Positions 15,050 to 22,882 are shown, counted from the first letter of the stretch. The stretch: 22,910 bases of DNA from Bacteroidales bacterium M5 (GCA_001689535.1 LUJP01000113.1:1-22910), one strand, 5' to 3'. Made by a program: numbers and translations. The notes: generated by a model not told the origin, from the sequence alone.

Positions 15050-16825
15050 CTATTCGTAGAAAAATGTCTTGTTCTTGACCTTGCGCTTGAGCAATTCGTT
15101 TCCGGGGTCGAGTTCAAGAGCCTTCTCCCAGAATTCAAGGGCACGGTCAGGCAGACGGTTCATGAAGTAGATGTCGCCGGCATGCTCGAGAAGCTCGGCG
15201 GAAATCTCCGGATCCTCCTCGGCGGCCGCATCGGTCAGGGCGCCGTCAATCACTTCTTTGGCCTTCTCATAATTGTTTTTCTTGAAGAGCACCCAGGCGT
15301 AGGTATCGAGCGAATTGACTGATTCGGGATTGATTTCAAGCGACTTCACAATGTATTCCTCGGCCTTGTCGAGATCGCGGTCCTGACAGGCGAGATAATA
15401 GGCGGTATTGTTAAGCAGAAGAGCGTTGTCGGGGTCCAGACGGAGGGCCTCCTGAGAGATAGCAAAAGAAGAATCAATCTGTCCCATCTTGTAAAGCACG
15501 TCGGCCTTACTGCTCAGCACGTTCGCACGGGCCTTATAGTCGGTGCTGTCCGAGAGATGGCTTTCGGCACCGTCGACATAGCGCAAAGCATCCTTAAGGC
15601 GGTCCTGCTCCATCATGGCGTAGCTGCCGAGCATATACAGAGGAATGCTGTCGGGAAAATAATGAATGGCGTTCTTGATGGCGCCCTCGGCCTTGGAATA
15701 ATTCTTGTCCATGAGATATGCGGAAGCGAGGCGGTTCCATGAATCGTAATCGGAAGGATCGCTGTCGAGGGCATACTGGAGCTGTTCCGCGCCTTTGGCA
15801 AAATCGCGGGTGGCGAAAAGATACTGGCTGTAGAGCAGACGCGGCTCGGGTTCGTGGGGGTATTCCTCAATCAGTTTGTCGCACAGACGTGTTATATTGC
15901 CCACCTGAGTGCTGTCGGAATACAGTTTGGCCACATAGTCATTTAAGATGCCGAGCTTCGACATAAGGTCGAGGTCGGGCTGCCCGATTGCCTGCATCAC
16001 CTCGCGGTCGTAGGACGCGCTGTCGCCGATTGTGCTGAAATATTTCGCGCGGTTGTAGTAAGCCACACCGCTGTCGGGGTTATATTCCACGGCCTTATTA
16101 TAATAATAAAGAGCGGAATCGGGCTTGCCGGACTGCATGTACACTCCGGCCACGATGGCATTGTAGTCGGGCGAACGCGGATTGAGCGAAAGAAGATTCA
16201 AAGCCTCGTCGAGCACCCGCGCGGTATCGGCACGCTGGGCATAGACACCGATTTTAGCCATGACATACTCGGGCGAGACACCGTCGCGCGTCATGATTGA
16301 ATCGTAGACGGAAAGAGCCTCATCGTAATGGTCGGGACCGTTGGCTAAAAGAAATCTCGCGAAAGCCATGCCTACCTCGGGACGCGAGGGATTGGCATTA
16401 TAGGTGTTACGGAATGCGTCCATAGCCTCCAGAGCATGGTCGGCCCGCATTGCCACATCGGCATACATCAGCGTAGTGTAGGTATCCTCAGGGTTCTGCC
16501 TCACGTAATCCGTCATAAGCTCGAAAGCCCTTTCGATGCTGGCGCTGTCTGTTCCACCGCCTTCAAGCAGCTCCTTCATTCCCTGCTCGCGGGCAAGATA
16601 AGGATCAGAGGGATTGAGCTGATGGGCGCGCGACACAAGCTCATAGTAGGCGGCATTATCGTGGTCCTTGTAACGCATAGCCTCCATAAAGATATAGTCG
16701 GCTTTGCGCGCATCGGCATCTGAGGGACGGTTGTTATCTTTCTGAGAAGCCGCAGCAAAATGGGCCGCACCGGCGAAAATGGCGGCGATAAGCAGATAAA
16801 CCGGTTGGAGTCTGTAGGATTTCAC
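15050..16825 (-). CDS. Exported tetratricopeptide repeat (TPR) protein
   Basis: A protein interaction scaffold built from many TPR units. Repeats with the usual spacing are visible, for example ALYYYNKAVEYNPDSGVAYY, YNPDSGVAYYNRAKYF, LDKAEEYIVKSLEINPESVN and ALEFWEKALELDPGNELL near the C-terminus. I place the start at the GTG at 16825. This gives a good signal peptide (VKSYRLQPVYLLIAAIFAGA, ending AAAS) and 591 residues. The frame is open upstream to an ATG at 16963, but that would run 77 bases into dut and bury the signal 46 residues inside the protein. It is expected in the periplasm. It lies 61 bases after dut and 24 before the DUF4292 lipoprotein, whose envelope function it may share. The exact role is unknown. 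Confidence 0.83.
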   Translation of the reverse strand: MKSYRLQPVYLLIAAIFAGAAHFAAASQKDNNRPSDADARKADYIFMEAMRYKDHDNAAYYELVSRAHQLNPSDPYLAREQGMKELLEGGGTDSASIERAFELMTDYVRQNPEDTYTTLMYADVAMRADHALEAMDAFRNTYNANPSRPEVGMAFARFLLANGPDHYDEALSVYDSIMTRDGVSPEYVMAKIGVYAQRADTARVLDEALNLLSLNPRSPDYNAIVAGVYMQSGKPDSALYYYNKAVEYNPDSGVAYYNRAKYFSTIGDSASYDREVMQAIGQPDLDLMSKLGILNDYVAKLYSDSTQVGNITRLCDKLIEEYPHEPEPRLLYSQYLFATRDFAKGAEQLQYALDSDPSDYDSWNRLASAYLMDKNYSKAEGAIKNAIHYFPDSIPLYMLGSYAMMEQDRLKDALRYVDGAESHLSDSTDYKARANVLSSKADVLYKMGQIDSSFAISQEALRLDPDNALLLNNTAYYLACQDRDLDKAEEYIVKSLEINPESVNSLDTYAWVLFKKNNYEKAKEVIDGALTDAAAEEDPEISAELLEHAGDIYFMNRLPDRALEFWEKALELDPGNELLKRKVKNKTFFYE

Positions 16826-16886
16826 GCTGAAAAGGCGGTTAAAAGGGGGTGTAAAACAAATAATCGAAGCGGAGACACTACCCTCC

Positions 16887-17324
16887 CTACTCAACCCCGG
16901 TGTGACCGAAGCCGCCCTCGCCTCTTTCAGTAGCGTCGAGACTTTCGGCCGGTTCCCACTCAACCCGGGAATAAGGAGCTATAACCATCTGGCATATACG
17001 CTCTCCATCATTTATAACAAAGGGTTCGGATGAAAGGTTGATGAGAATCACACCTATCTCACCGCGATAATCGGCATCGATGGTTCCGGGAGCGTTTGCC
17101 ACAGTGATGCCGTGCTTTAGCGCAAGGCCACTGCGGGGGCGAATCTGGCATTCATAACCGTGAGGCAACGCAATGCGGAGACCCGTGGGCACAAGCACAC
17201 GCTGCATGGGCGCGAGTGTGACGGGCGAATCAAGATTTGCCCTCACGTCCATACCGGCGGAATGTTCCGTGGCATAGGAAGGCAAGGGATGATGACTGGT
17301 GTTTATTATCCTGACTTTTGTCAT
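16887..17324 (-). CDS. dut: Deoxyuridine 5'-triphosphate nucleotidohydrolase (dUTPase)
   Basis: Hydrolyses dUTP to dUMP and pyrophosphate, keeping uracil out of DNA and supplying dUMP for dTMP synthesis. All five trimeric dUTPase motifs are present in 145 residues: HSAGMDVRA (21-29), PRSGLALKHG (63-72), GTIDADYRGEIGV (80-92, with the catalytic Asp of TIDADY), ERICQMVIAP (108-117), and the mobile C-terminal arm RGEGGFGHTG (134-143). The arm's usual Ser is His here. It is cytosolic, about 30 bases after the beta-barrel gene and ahead of the TPR gene on the same strand. Confidence 0.97.
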   Translation of the reverse strand: MTKVRIINTSHHPLPSYATEHSAGMDVRANLDSPVTLAPMQRVLVPTGLRIALPHGYECQIRPRSGLALKHGITVANAPGTIDADYRGEIGVILINLSSEPFVINDGERICQMVIAPYSRVEWEPAESLDATERGEGGFGHTGVE

Positions 17325-17354
17325 AGTGCTGGGAGTATATATGCTGAATTGAAC

Positions 17355-17897
17355 TCAGAAATTGATGCCTATGCGCAGACACGCCATGCTGAGACCGTTG
17401 ATATTCTCGAGGCGGTCGTCGCGCTGATATGATTTGAATCCATTGTAGACATAGCTGAGCATCAGATACGACCTGAAGCTTTTGCCGCGGGCCAGATTGA
17501 AGCCTACGCCGGGAGAGAGATAGAAGTCGGTCTGCTGTTTGTCGTACTGGGTGTTGTTGAACGACACACCTGTCCTGAAATCAAAGAAAGCGAGCGAAGG
17601 CTTCTGCCGGAAGCTGCTCTGGAACATGAAATAGACGGGAAACGCGCGAGAACTGTTATCGACCATCATGTTGATGGACGCACCGAGCCCCAGCATGTTG
17701 ATCCAGGAATTGCGATAGCCGAAATATGCATTGATATCGACTGTGGACATATCGTGACTCGTCATGTCGATAGCGCCGCCGGCCTCAATTCCCCATGTGA
17801 AATGGGCAAGAGATTCAGAGGTGCGGTAGGAAGGGCGGGAAGCCTGCGACTGAAAAGCCACAGCCAGGACACATAGCAGAAATAAAATTCGCCTCAT
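17355..17897 (-). CDS. Small outer membrane beta-barrel protein, unknown function
   Basis: 180 residues with a signal peptide (MRRILFLLCVLAVAFQSQAS). The body consists of alternating aromatic/polar strands, for example FTWGIEAGGAIDM, INAYFGYRNSWINMLGLGA and SYLMLSYVYNGF. The terminal Phe in CLRIGINF is the usual outer-membrane assembly signal. It probably forms an 8-stranded barrel in the style of Bacteroidetes PorT/OmpW-like proteins. I chose the ATG at 17897; three codons upstream there is only a TTG in frame. A -7-like box (TATTTTTG) at 17948-17955 and a leader hairpin at 17917-17933 precede it, suggesting a transcription start for the dut series here. The specific function is not recognisable. 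Confidence 0.72.
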   Translation of the reverse strand: MRRILFLLCVLAVAFQSQASRPSYRTSESLAHFTWGIEAGGAIDMTSHDMSTVDINAYFGYRNSWINMLGLGASINMMVDNSSRAFPVYFMFQSSFRQKPSLAFFDFRTGVSFNNTQYDKQQTDFYLSPGVGFNLARGKSFRSYLMLSYVYNGFKSYQRDDRLENINGLSMACLRIGINF

Positions 17898-17916
17898 ATA
17901 GAACAAGTGTTAGCCG

Positions 17917-17933
17917 GCGGGAACTCATCCCGC
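17917..17933 (-). other. Short leader hairpin before the beta-barrel gene
   Basis: On the - strand GCGGGA and TCCCGC pair across a 5-base loop, about 20 bases before the chosen ATG. If the -7 box upstream is used, it would lie in the 5' untranslated leader. It is too short and lacks a T-run to be a terminator. Confidence 0.3.
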
Positions 17934-17947
17934 TGCATTATCAAATG

Positions 17948-17955
17948 CAAAAATA
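17948..17955 (-). promoter_or_regulatory. Candidate -7 box for the beta-barrel/dut/envelope series
   Basis: On the - strand this reads TATTTTTG, an exact TAnnTTTG, about 50 bases before the ATG at 17897 and just after prmA ends. A TTG occurs upstream, but with about 14 rather than 20 bases of spacing. Confidence 0.4.
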
Positions 17956-17980
17956 CAAATAATATCGGACAACGCGTGAA

Positions 17981-18826
17981 TCAGCTCTTTTTCAGAAGCA
18001 GACTCACCCATCCGTCCTGCTCTATAACGTCCACTGGCTCAAGTCCACAGGGCGCCGCGGCAGCCTCGATTATTTTCACATCGGGCATATAGAAGCCGCT
18101 CAGGGCCATGTGGCCGCCGGCTTTCAGGCGCTCTGCATACTCATGGATATCGGCTGTAATCACATTGCGGTTGATATTGGCAAGGAAAAGGTCGGCCGAA
18201 TAGTCCACATCAGCAAGAACCGACGCATCGCCGTTAACGAGCGTGATATTCTCCACGGAATTGAGACGGATATTTTCGCCAGCGTTGATCCATGCTGGAG
18301 TGTCGATTTCAATACCGGTTACTCTCCTGGCCCCTCGCAGCGCACACAAGATGGCGAGAATGCCGGTGCCGGTTCCCATGTCGATAACGTCTTTCCCTTC
18401 CAGGTCAGCGGCAAGAATACGGCGAATCATGAGGCAGGTGGTGGCGTGATGTCCGGTACCGAACGCCATTTTGGGGTCAATGACTATATCGTGGCGGCAC
18501 ACGGGAACATCGGTATGGAAAGAGCTGTGGATTACCACCTCTCCATCCACCACTATAGGCTTGAAGTAGTTTTTCTCCCATTCATGATTCCAGTCGCGCC
18601 CCTCCACTTCCTCAACACGGACTACTGACGCGGTGGAAAACGGCAGCTGAGCGAGAATGCTTTCAACATCGGGTGTATACGAATCCTTCCGTATATAGGC
18701 CGTGAGGCCATTATCGTCAGGCACAAAACTCTCATATCCGGCATCGGCGAGCAAAGCTGCGGCGACGTCGGTGATATCTTCGGAGCAAGGGGAGAAATCA
18801 ATTCTCACCTCCATATAATCATTCAT
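17981..18826 (-). CDS. prmA: Ribosomal protein L11 methyltransferase
   Basis: Trimethylates ribosomal protein L11 using S-adenosylmethionine. The 281 residues show an N-terminal substrate-recognition domain (about 1-75), the linker WEKNYFKPIVV (83-93), the PrmA signature DPKMAFGTGHHATT (117-130), the SAM loop DMGTGTGIL (149-157), the acidic ribose-binding GIEID (171-175), and the catalytic-region LANINRN (215-221). The C-terminal GGHMALSGFY and DGWVSLLLKK match the family end. Start ATG at 18826 is followed by MNDYMEVRIDFSP, the usual length. It is the first gene of the - strand series, 136 bases from the small-protein cluster upstream. Confidence 0.95.
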   Translation of the reverse strand: MNDYMEVRIDFSPCSEDITDVAAALLADAGYESFVPDDNGLTAYIRKDSYTPDVESILAQLPFSTASVVRVEEVEGRDWNHEWEKNYFKPIVVDGEVVIHSSFHTDVPVCRHDIVIDPKMAFGTGHHATTCLMIRRILAADLEGKDVIDMGTGTGILAILCALRGARRVTGIEIDTPAWINAGENIRLNSVENITLVNGDASVLADVDYSADLFLANINRNVITADIHEYAERLKAGGHMALSGFYMPDVKIIEAAAAPCGLEPVDVIEQDGWVSLLLKKS

Positions 18827-18908
18827 CTTTTCTTAGAGCATAATGGATTGAACGGCAATATGCCTGAGGAGGAGGCTTAAAGTAATACGCGAGGAGAAGA
18901 TTGGCTAC

Positions 18909-18928
18909 GGATGCACGGGCTTGCACCC
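18909..18928. repeat. Short palindromic element (REP-like candidate)
   Basis: GGATGCA (18909-18915) and TGCACCC (18922-18928) form a 7-pair stem with one G-T pair around CGGGCT. On the - strand it reads GTAGGGGTGCAAGCCCGTGC through 18933. It is isolated in the intergenic space between the 90-residue gene and prmA. The form resembles dispersed REP-type palindromes, but only one copy is in this window. Confidence 0.35.
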
Positions 18929-18962
18929 CTACAATTCGGGGAGGGTGAGGGCTGGGATACTC

Positions 18963-19235
18963 TCAGCGCTTTTTGGAGCGGCGCAGCGAACGGACGAGCT
19001 TGAAAATCTTCGAGCCGATCTTGAAAGCTATCACTCCGTAATCAACGAATCCGAGGCCACCCATCACGGCATGCACTATTCCGTCTTTCTTTCCGTTTCC
19101 AGAAAGACCGGCGGCCGCAGCCATCAGACGTTCTTTGGATATCTCGGTCTTTGCGGCCGCGTAGGCGCGCTCATATCTGATTTCCTCGAGTGTGAATCCG
19201 GCCCAATCGGGATCTGTCTTTGATATTTTTTTCAT
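18963..19235 (-). CDS. Conserved small protein, unknown function (90 aa)
   Basis: I do not recognise this family. The protein starts MKKISKTDPDWAGFTLEEIR, followed by a charged helix (YERAYAAAKTEISKERLMAA). A Gly-rich break (GLSGNGKKDG) and a mildly hydrophobic segment (VHAVMGGLGFVDYGVIAFKI) come next, ending in a very basic tail (KLVRSLRRSKKR). The tail suggests contact with membrane lipids or RNA. It lies 38 bases after the holin-III/YqjE-like gene on the same strand, so it is probably the last gene of the YtxH cluster. By position it is analogous to YqjK in the proteobacterial YqjD-YqjE-YqjK set, but no sequence similarity is claimed. Confidence 0.7.
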   Translation of the reverse strand: MKKISKTDPDWAGFTLEEIRYERAYAAAKTEISKERLMAAAAGLSGNGKKDGIVHAVMGGLGFVDYGVIAFKIGSKIFKLVRSLRRSKKR

Positions 19236-19273
19236 TTATTACCGGTTAAACGGCCTGAACAGAGCCGTGTGCG

Positions 19274-19615
19274 TCAAAGAAAAATTTTGCTTACAAAACG
19301 GGCTATCGGGTCTTGAATCAGGGGTTTTCTGAAAAGAATAAGCAACGCGATCAGTGCGGCATATATTCCCGAAATAATCAGATAGCTCCAGCCTTCGCCG
19401 ATTGCACTCGCAATCCATTGGGAAAGAGCCAGCGAAAGGAAGAAAACGAAGAAAAGCACGAACATGAACACGGCAAGCACCAGCGCGATGCCCGACAGCA
19501 TCACGGTGGTTTTCTCAGCACCGGAAAGGCGCGCGTATTCAAGTTTGTTGCCGAGAAAATCTTTAAGAAGGCCCCAGATGCGGGTCGCAGTATTCTGTGA
19601 ATCGTTTTTGTCCAT
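19274..19615 (-). CDS. Holin-superfamily-III / YqjE-like inner membrane protein
   Basis: 113 residues: a polar N-terminus with an amphipathic helix (LLKDFLGNKLEYARLSGAEK), then two hydrophobic segments (about 37-62, VMLSGIALVLAVFMFVLFFV, and 73-93, SYLIISGIYAALIALLILF), and a short tail (RKPLIQDPIARFVSKIFL). This two-helix layout matches the PF07332/YqjE-type proteins that databases label phage holin. There are no lysis or phage genes nearby, so a membrane stress role alongside YtxH proteins is more likely than phage lysis. The neighbouring YtxH gene lies 172 bases upstream. Confidence 0.75.
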   Translation of the reverse strand: MDKNDSQNTATRIWGLLKDFLGNKLEYARLSGAEKTTVMLSGIALVLAVFMFVLFFVFFLSLALSQWIASAIGEGWSYLIISGIYAALIALLILFRKPLIQDPIARFVSKIFL

Positions 19616-19787
19616 TGGAACAGATAATTCTTAAATCAAAGAAAGCCAACGCAGACGCAACCACCCCACGAACCGGGCAATCAAACGTTCCGCATACCTG
19701 CACCAGACAGATACGGAACCCGACCGAGGTTCAGGAGGCGGCGCATCACGCCGGGCTATCTCCGGTAACTGAACAACGAGCCGAAAC

Positions 19788-19985
19788 TCAATCTTCGATT
19801 TCGCTTGTGAGCTGTTCTACAAGAGCATCGATTTCGCTTTCAGTGCAGATTATACCTTTTTTGCGGAGCAAATCCTTAATGCGGCGACGAAGATCCTCGC
19901 CTTTTTCGGGAGCGAAAAGAATAGCTGCACCGGCACCAACAAGAGCACCACCAAGGAATGCGTAGAGAAGGTTATAATTACCCAT
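19788..19985 (-). CDS. YtxH domain protein (second paralogue)
   Basis: 65 residues: a glycine-rich hydrophobic segment (LLYAFLGGALVGAGAAILFA, 6-25) directly followed by PEKGEDLRRRIKDLLRKKG, the defining YtxH pattern, and a short acidic helix at the C-terminus (ESEIDALVEQLTSEIED). It is probably a small inner membrane protein with a cytosolic helical tail. YtxH proteins are linked to general stress in other bacteria. It is a clear paralogue of the gene 57 bases upstream: the GGAxxGAxxxxLFAPxKG block and the spacing are shared. Confidence 0.8.
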   Translation of the reverse strand: MGNYNLLYAFLGGALVGAGAAILFAPEKGEDLRRRIKDLLRKKGIICTESEIDALVEQLTSEIED

Positions 19986-20042
19986 GATAATAATTACAGT
20001 TTAGTTATATTAATGTTAGTGAGAGCAAATGGCTGATGAGAA

Positions 20043-20246
20043 TCAGGAATTGGCCTCTATATCTTCGGCTATCTGGTCGGCAAGTTCCTCTATTTTGGAG
20101 GGATGCAGCTTCACGCCTTTTGACTTGAGGTATTTTACGATTTCATCGCGGGTTGTCGAACCTTTCTGGGGAGCAAAAAGAAGACCTACTGCAGCACCGG
20201 CCACAGCACCGCCTACTACTGCTAAAAGAATGTTGAATGCTTTCAT
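20043..20246 (-). CDS. YtxH domain protein (first paralogue)
   Basis: 67 residues with the same design as the next gene: the hydrophobic FNILLAVVGGAVAGAAVGLL (4-23), then FAPQKGSTTRDEIVKYLKSK, then an acidic helix (SKIEELADQIAEDIEANS). It is first in the cluster, beside the divergent GH20 gene. A TACATTAG box about 75 bases upstream may be its -7 element. Two adjacent copies suggest duplication and possible hetero-oligomers. Confidence 0.8.
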   Translation of the reverse strand: MKAFNILLAVVGGAVAGAAVGLLFAPQKGSTTRDEIVKYLKSKGVKLHPSKIEELADQIAEDIEANS

Positions 20247-20319
20247 GTCGTTTGATGTTTTTAGAAATTAAAAATTTCGATTGTATAACAACCTACTCGC
20301 GGTAAAAGTTTTCACACTG

Positions 20320-20327
20320 CTAATGTA
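20320..20327 (-). promoter_or_regulatory. Possible -7 box for the YtxH cluster
   Basis: On the - strand this reads TACATTAG, one base off TAnnTTTG, in the AT-rich divergent region. It is weak evidence; no -33 TTG is clear. Confidence 0.25.
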
Positions 20328-20439
20328 CGAAATAAGATTGTAATAAAACTATAGCCGGATAATTTTTCCCTTAAAAAACAAATACTAACAATAAAAAACA
20401 AATAACATCAATAAAACAAGAAAAATCTTAATATTTGAC

Positions 20440-20447
20440 TAAATTTG
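20440..20447 (+). promoter_or_regulatory. -7 box for the GH20 gene
   Basis: TAAATTTG is an exact TAnnTTTG, 76 bases before the ATG at 20523, in a strongly AT-rich stretch. No TTG lies at the expected -33 position. The rest of the ~276-base divergent intergenic region is AT-rich, with only a short GAAATT/AATTTC dyad near 20264-20278. Confidence 0.45.
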
Positions 20448-20522
20448 TAACAAAATTGGCGCATATCGCTCTAATTCCGACCAACCATCAACCAAATTAC
20501 ACTTATTTAACCCCAAAACATC

Positions 20523-22841
20523 ATGAAAATCATTCATGCGATTCCGGCACTGATGCTCGCCGCAGCCGTATCCTGCTCCAAGCCGATACAGCAGACGGCC
20601 GACTACAATGTGGTGCCCCTCCCGCAGGAAATCACTCCGGCCGAAGGCCCCGGGTTCCTGCTCTCATCAAAAACCGTGATTGCCTACCCGGCCGACAACG
20701 ACACGCTCAAGCGCAATGCCGAGCTCATGGCAGAGTACTTCAAGACTCTTACCGACAACGATCTCAAGCTTGTAACCGAAGCTCCGGAGAAAGATGCCGT
20801 TGTGCTTAAAGACGACCTTGACAGCTCCAATCCCGAAGCCTACCAGATCACCGTCAACCCCGACCTCATCACTATAAACGGCGCATCTGCCGCCGGCAAC
20901 TTCTACGGCATCCAGACCCTCCGCAAAGCCGTTCCCTCGAAGGCCCATCAGAATGTGGAATATCCTGCCGTGACAATCAACGACGCCCCCCGCTTCGGCT
21001 ACCGCGGCGCCATGTTTGACGTTGCTCGCCACTTCTTCCCCGTTGATTCCGTGAAGCAGTTCATCGACATGCTCGCTCTTCACAACGTCAACACTCTCCA
21101 TTGGCACCTCTCCGACGACCAGGGCTGGCGTATCGAAATCAAAAAGCGTCCCGGACTTACCGAAATCGGCTCCAAGCGTTCAGGCACATGCATAGGCCAT
21201 AACTTCGATACCAACGACTCGATTCCCTACGGTGGATTCTACACTCAGGAAGAAGCTAAAGAAATCGTGAAATATGCAGCTGACCGCCATATCACCGTAA
21301 TTCCCGAGATTGACCTTCCGGGCCACATGCTCGGCGCTCTTTCGGCCTATCCCGAACTCGGTTGCACCGGCGGCCCGTATGAGGTATGGACACGCTGGGG
21401 TGTTGCCGACGATGTGCTCTGCGCAGGCAACGACTCCACCTATCAGCTGATCGACGACGTTCTTACCGAAATCACCGAGGTATTCCCCTCCAAATATATC
21501 CATATTGGTGGTGACGAAAGCCCCAAAGTACGTTGGGAGAAATGCCCCAAATGCCAGGCCAAGATCAAGGAACTGGGTCTGAAATCAGACGCTCACTCCA
21601 CAGCCGAGCAGAAACTCCAGACCTACGTTATGGACCGTGCCACCAAGACACTCAACAAGCTTGGCCGCAATATGATCGGCTGGGACGAAGTGCTTGAAGG
21701 CGGTCCGGTTGAAGGCGGCGTAATCATGTCGTGGCGCGGAACCGAAGGCGCCGTTACCGCCGTGAAGTCAGGCATGAAGGCCATACTTTCGCCCACAAAC
21801 TACTGCTATTTCGACTATACCCAGGCTCTTGACAAAGAAAATGAGCCCCTCGGCATAGGTGGATACCTTCCCGTAGAAAAAGTATATTCATTCGAGCCCA
21901 TCGATCCCACCCTCACAGAGGATGAGAAATCACGCGTGCTCGGTGCCCAGGGCAACCTCTGGACCGAATACATCTCCACCATGGACCACGTATTCTACAA
22001 CGAACTTCCCCGTATGGCCGCCCTCGCTGAAGTGGGATGGACCGCTCCTGAAAAGAAAGATTTCCGTCAGTTCACCGGACGCATGGCCAACATGTTCCAT
22101 CAGTACGACGCCTTCGGCTTCAACTATGCCCGCCATCTTTTCAATGTGCAGCCTCAGGTTACCATTGAAAAAGGCAAAGGCATCGTGGTGAATCTCTCCA
22201 CATTTGACAATGCACCCATTTACTATACCCTTGACGGCACCGAACCCACCGAGGCCGCACAGCTCTACACCGAACCTGTGGTGCTCGACAAAACCTGCAC
22301 CATCAAGGCAGCTGTAATCCGTCCCGAAGGCAAGAGCTCCGTATGGGCCGACAGCGTGTCGTTCAACAAAGCCACCTCGGCTGAAGTGACTTTTGAATTC
22401 CCGCCTCATTCACGCTACACCGCCGACGGCCCCCAGACTCTCGTAGACGGACGTTTTGGCCGCGACGCGTTCAACGACGGTTCCTGGATCGGATTCAACT
22501 CCACCCCTATGGTTGCCACTCTCGACCTCGGCCAGCCCAAGGAGATTTCTTCACTTTCAGTAAATACCAACGTGCGCACAAACGACTGGATTTACGACAC
22601 CCGCAAAATCACCGTGGAAGTATCTGACAACGGCAAGGACTTCAAGGAAGTTGCCTCGCAGGACTATCCTGCCCTCACCTCCCACAAGAGCGAGATCGTA
22701 AACCACACCCTCACTTTTGCTCCTGTAAAAGCACAGTGGGTACGCATCACCATGGTTCCCGAAAAATCCATCGGTTCGTTCCATGACGTAGCAGCCGGAC
22801 AGGGTGCTTTCATCTTCGTTGACGAAATAGTGCTCAACTGA
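20523..22841 (+). CDS. Beta-N-acetylhexosaminidase, GH20, lipoprotein
   Basis: Removes terminal GlcNAc or GalNAc from glycans such as mucin or chitin-like oligosaccharides. The 772 residues start with a lipoprotein signal (MKIIHAIPALMLAAAVSC, Cys18). An N-terminal GH20b-type domain (about 28-150) follows, then the catalytic barrel (about 155-510): RGAMFDVARHFFPVD, HWHLSDDQGWRIEI (193-206), and the catalytic pair D331/E332 in YIHIGGDESPKVRWEKCP. Substrate-shaping tryptophans appear in MSWRGTEG and GNLWTEYI. A chitobiase C-terminal-like domain comes next (about 560-620, PIYYTLDGTEPT), then a discoidin/F5-8-type sugar-binding domain (about 635-772, VDGRFGRDAFNDGSWIGF). Codons are strongly C-ending, as in well-expressed genes. 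It is monocistronic, with its own -7 box. Surface exposure via lipid is likely. Together with the GH29 gene it suggests host-glycan trimming. Confidence 0.95.
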   Translation: MKIIHAIPALMLAAAVSCSKPIQQTADYNVVPLPQEITPAEGPGFLLSSKTVIAYPADNDTLKRNAELMAEYFKTLTDNDLKLVTEAPEKDAVVLKDDLDSSNPEAYQITVNPDLITINGASAAGNFYGIQTLRKAVPSKAHQNVEYPAVTINDAPRFGYRGAMFDVARHFFPVDSVKQFIDMLALHNVNTLHWHLSDDQGWRIEIKKRPGLTEIGSKRSGTCIGHNFDTNDSIPYGGFYTQEEAKEIVKYAADRHITVIPEIDLPGHMLGALSAYPELGCTGGPYEVWTRWGVADDVLCAGNDSTYQLIDDVLTEITEVFPSKYIHIGGDESPKVRWEKCPKCQAKIKELGLKSDAHSTAEQKLQTYVMDRATKTLNKLGRNMIGWDEVLEGGPVEGGVIMSWRGTEGAVTAVKSGMKAILSPTNYCYFDYTQALDKENEPLGIGGYLPVEKVYSFEPIDPTLTEDEKSRVLGAQGNLWTEYISTMDHVFYNELPRMAALAEVGWTAPEKKDFRQFTGRMANMFHQYDAFGFNYARHLFNVQPQVTIEKGKGIVVNLSTFDNAPIYYTLDGTEPTEAAQLYTEPVVLDKTCTIKAAVIRPEGKSSVWADSVSFNKATSAEVTFEFPPHSRYTADGPQTLVDGRFGRDAFNDGSWIGFNSTPMVATLDLGQPKEISSLSVNTNVRTNDWIYDTRKITVEVSDNGKDFKEVASQDYPALTSHKSEIVNHTLTFAPVKAQWVRITMVPEKSIGSFHDVAAGQGAFIFVDEIVLN

Positions 22842-22859
22842 TACTGACCAGTCACCCAT

Positions 22860-22882
22860 AAAAAAAGAGATGCGCCCGACGC
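22860..22882. terminator. Left half of a probable bidirectional terminator
   Basis: Seven A followed by GAGATGCGCCCGACG looks like the A-tract plus left arm of a bidirectional terminator placed 18 bases after the GH20 stop. The matching right arm (CGTCGGGCGCATCTC plus a T-run) is not in the window; insertion-sequence-like DNA starts just after. This is inference from half a structure. Confidence 0.35.

Noticed and set aside
19274..19615. Prophage remnant suggested by the holin-like gene (and the endolysin-type muramidase)
   Set aside because: No phage structural, integrase or lysis genes are present. The two genes are 8 kb apart in different operons, and both have housekeeping-type signals.
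19620..19787. Open - strand frame ending in a Trp/Leu/Arg-rich stretch between the YtxH and holin-like genes
   Set aside because: It has no start codon of its own outside the YtxH gene and no similarity I recognise, so it may be chance. I could not exclude a decayed small gene.
19597..19965. 122-codon + strand frame over the 19616-19787 gap and YtxH gene
   Set aside because: It is mostly antisense to the YtxH gene and has no family resemblance. The 172-base gap itself shows no convincing gene.
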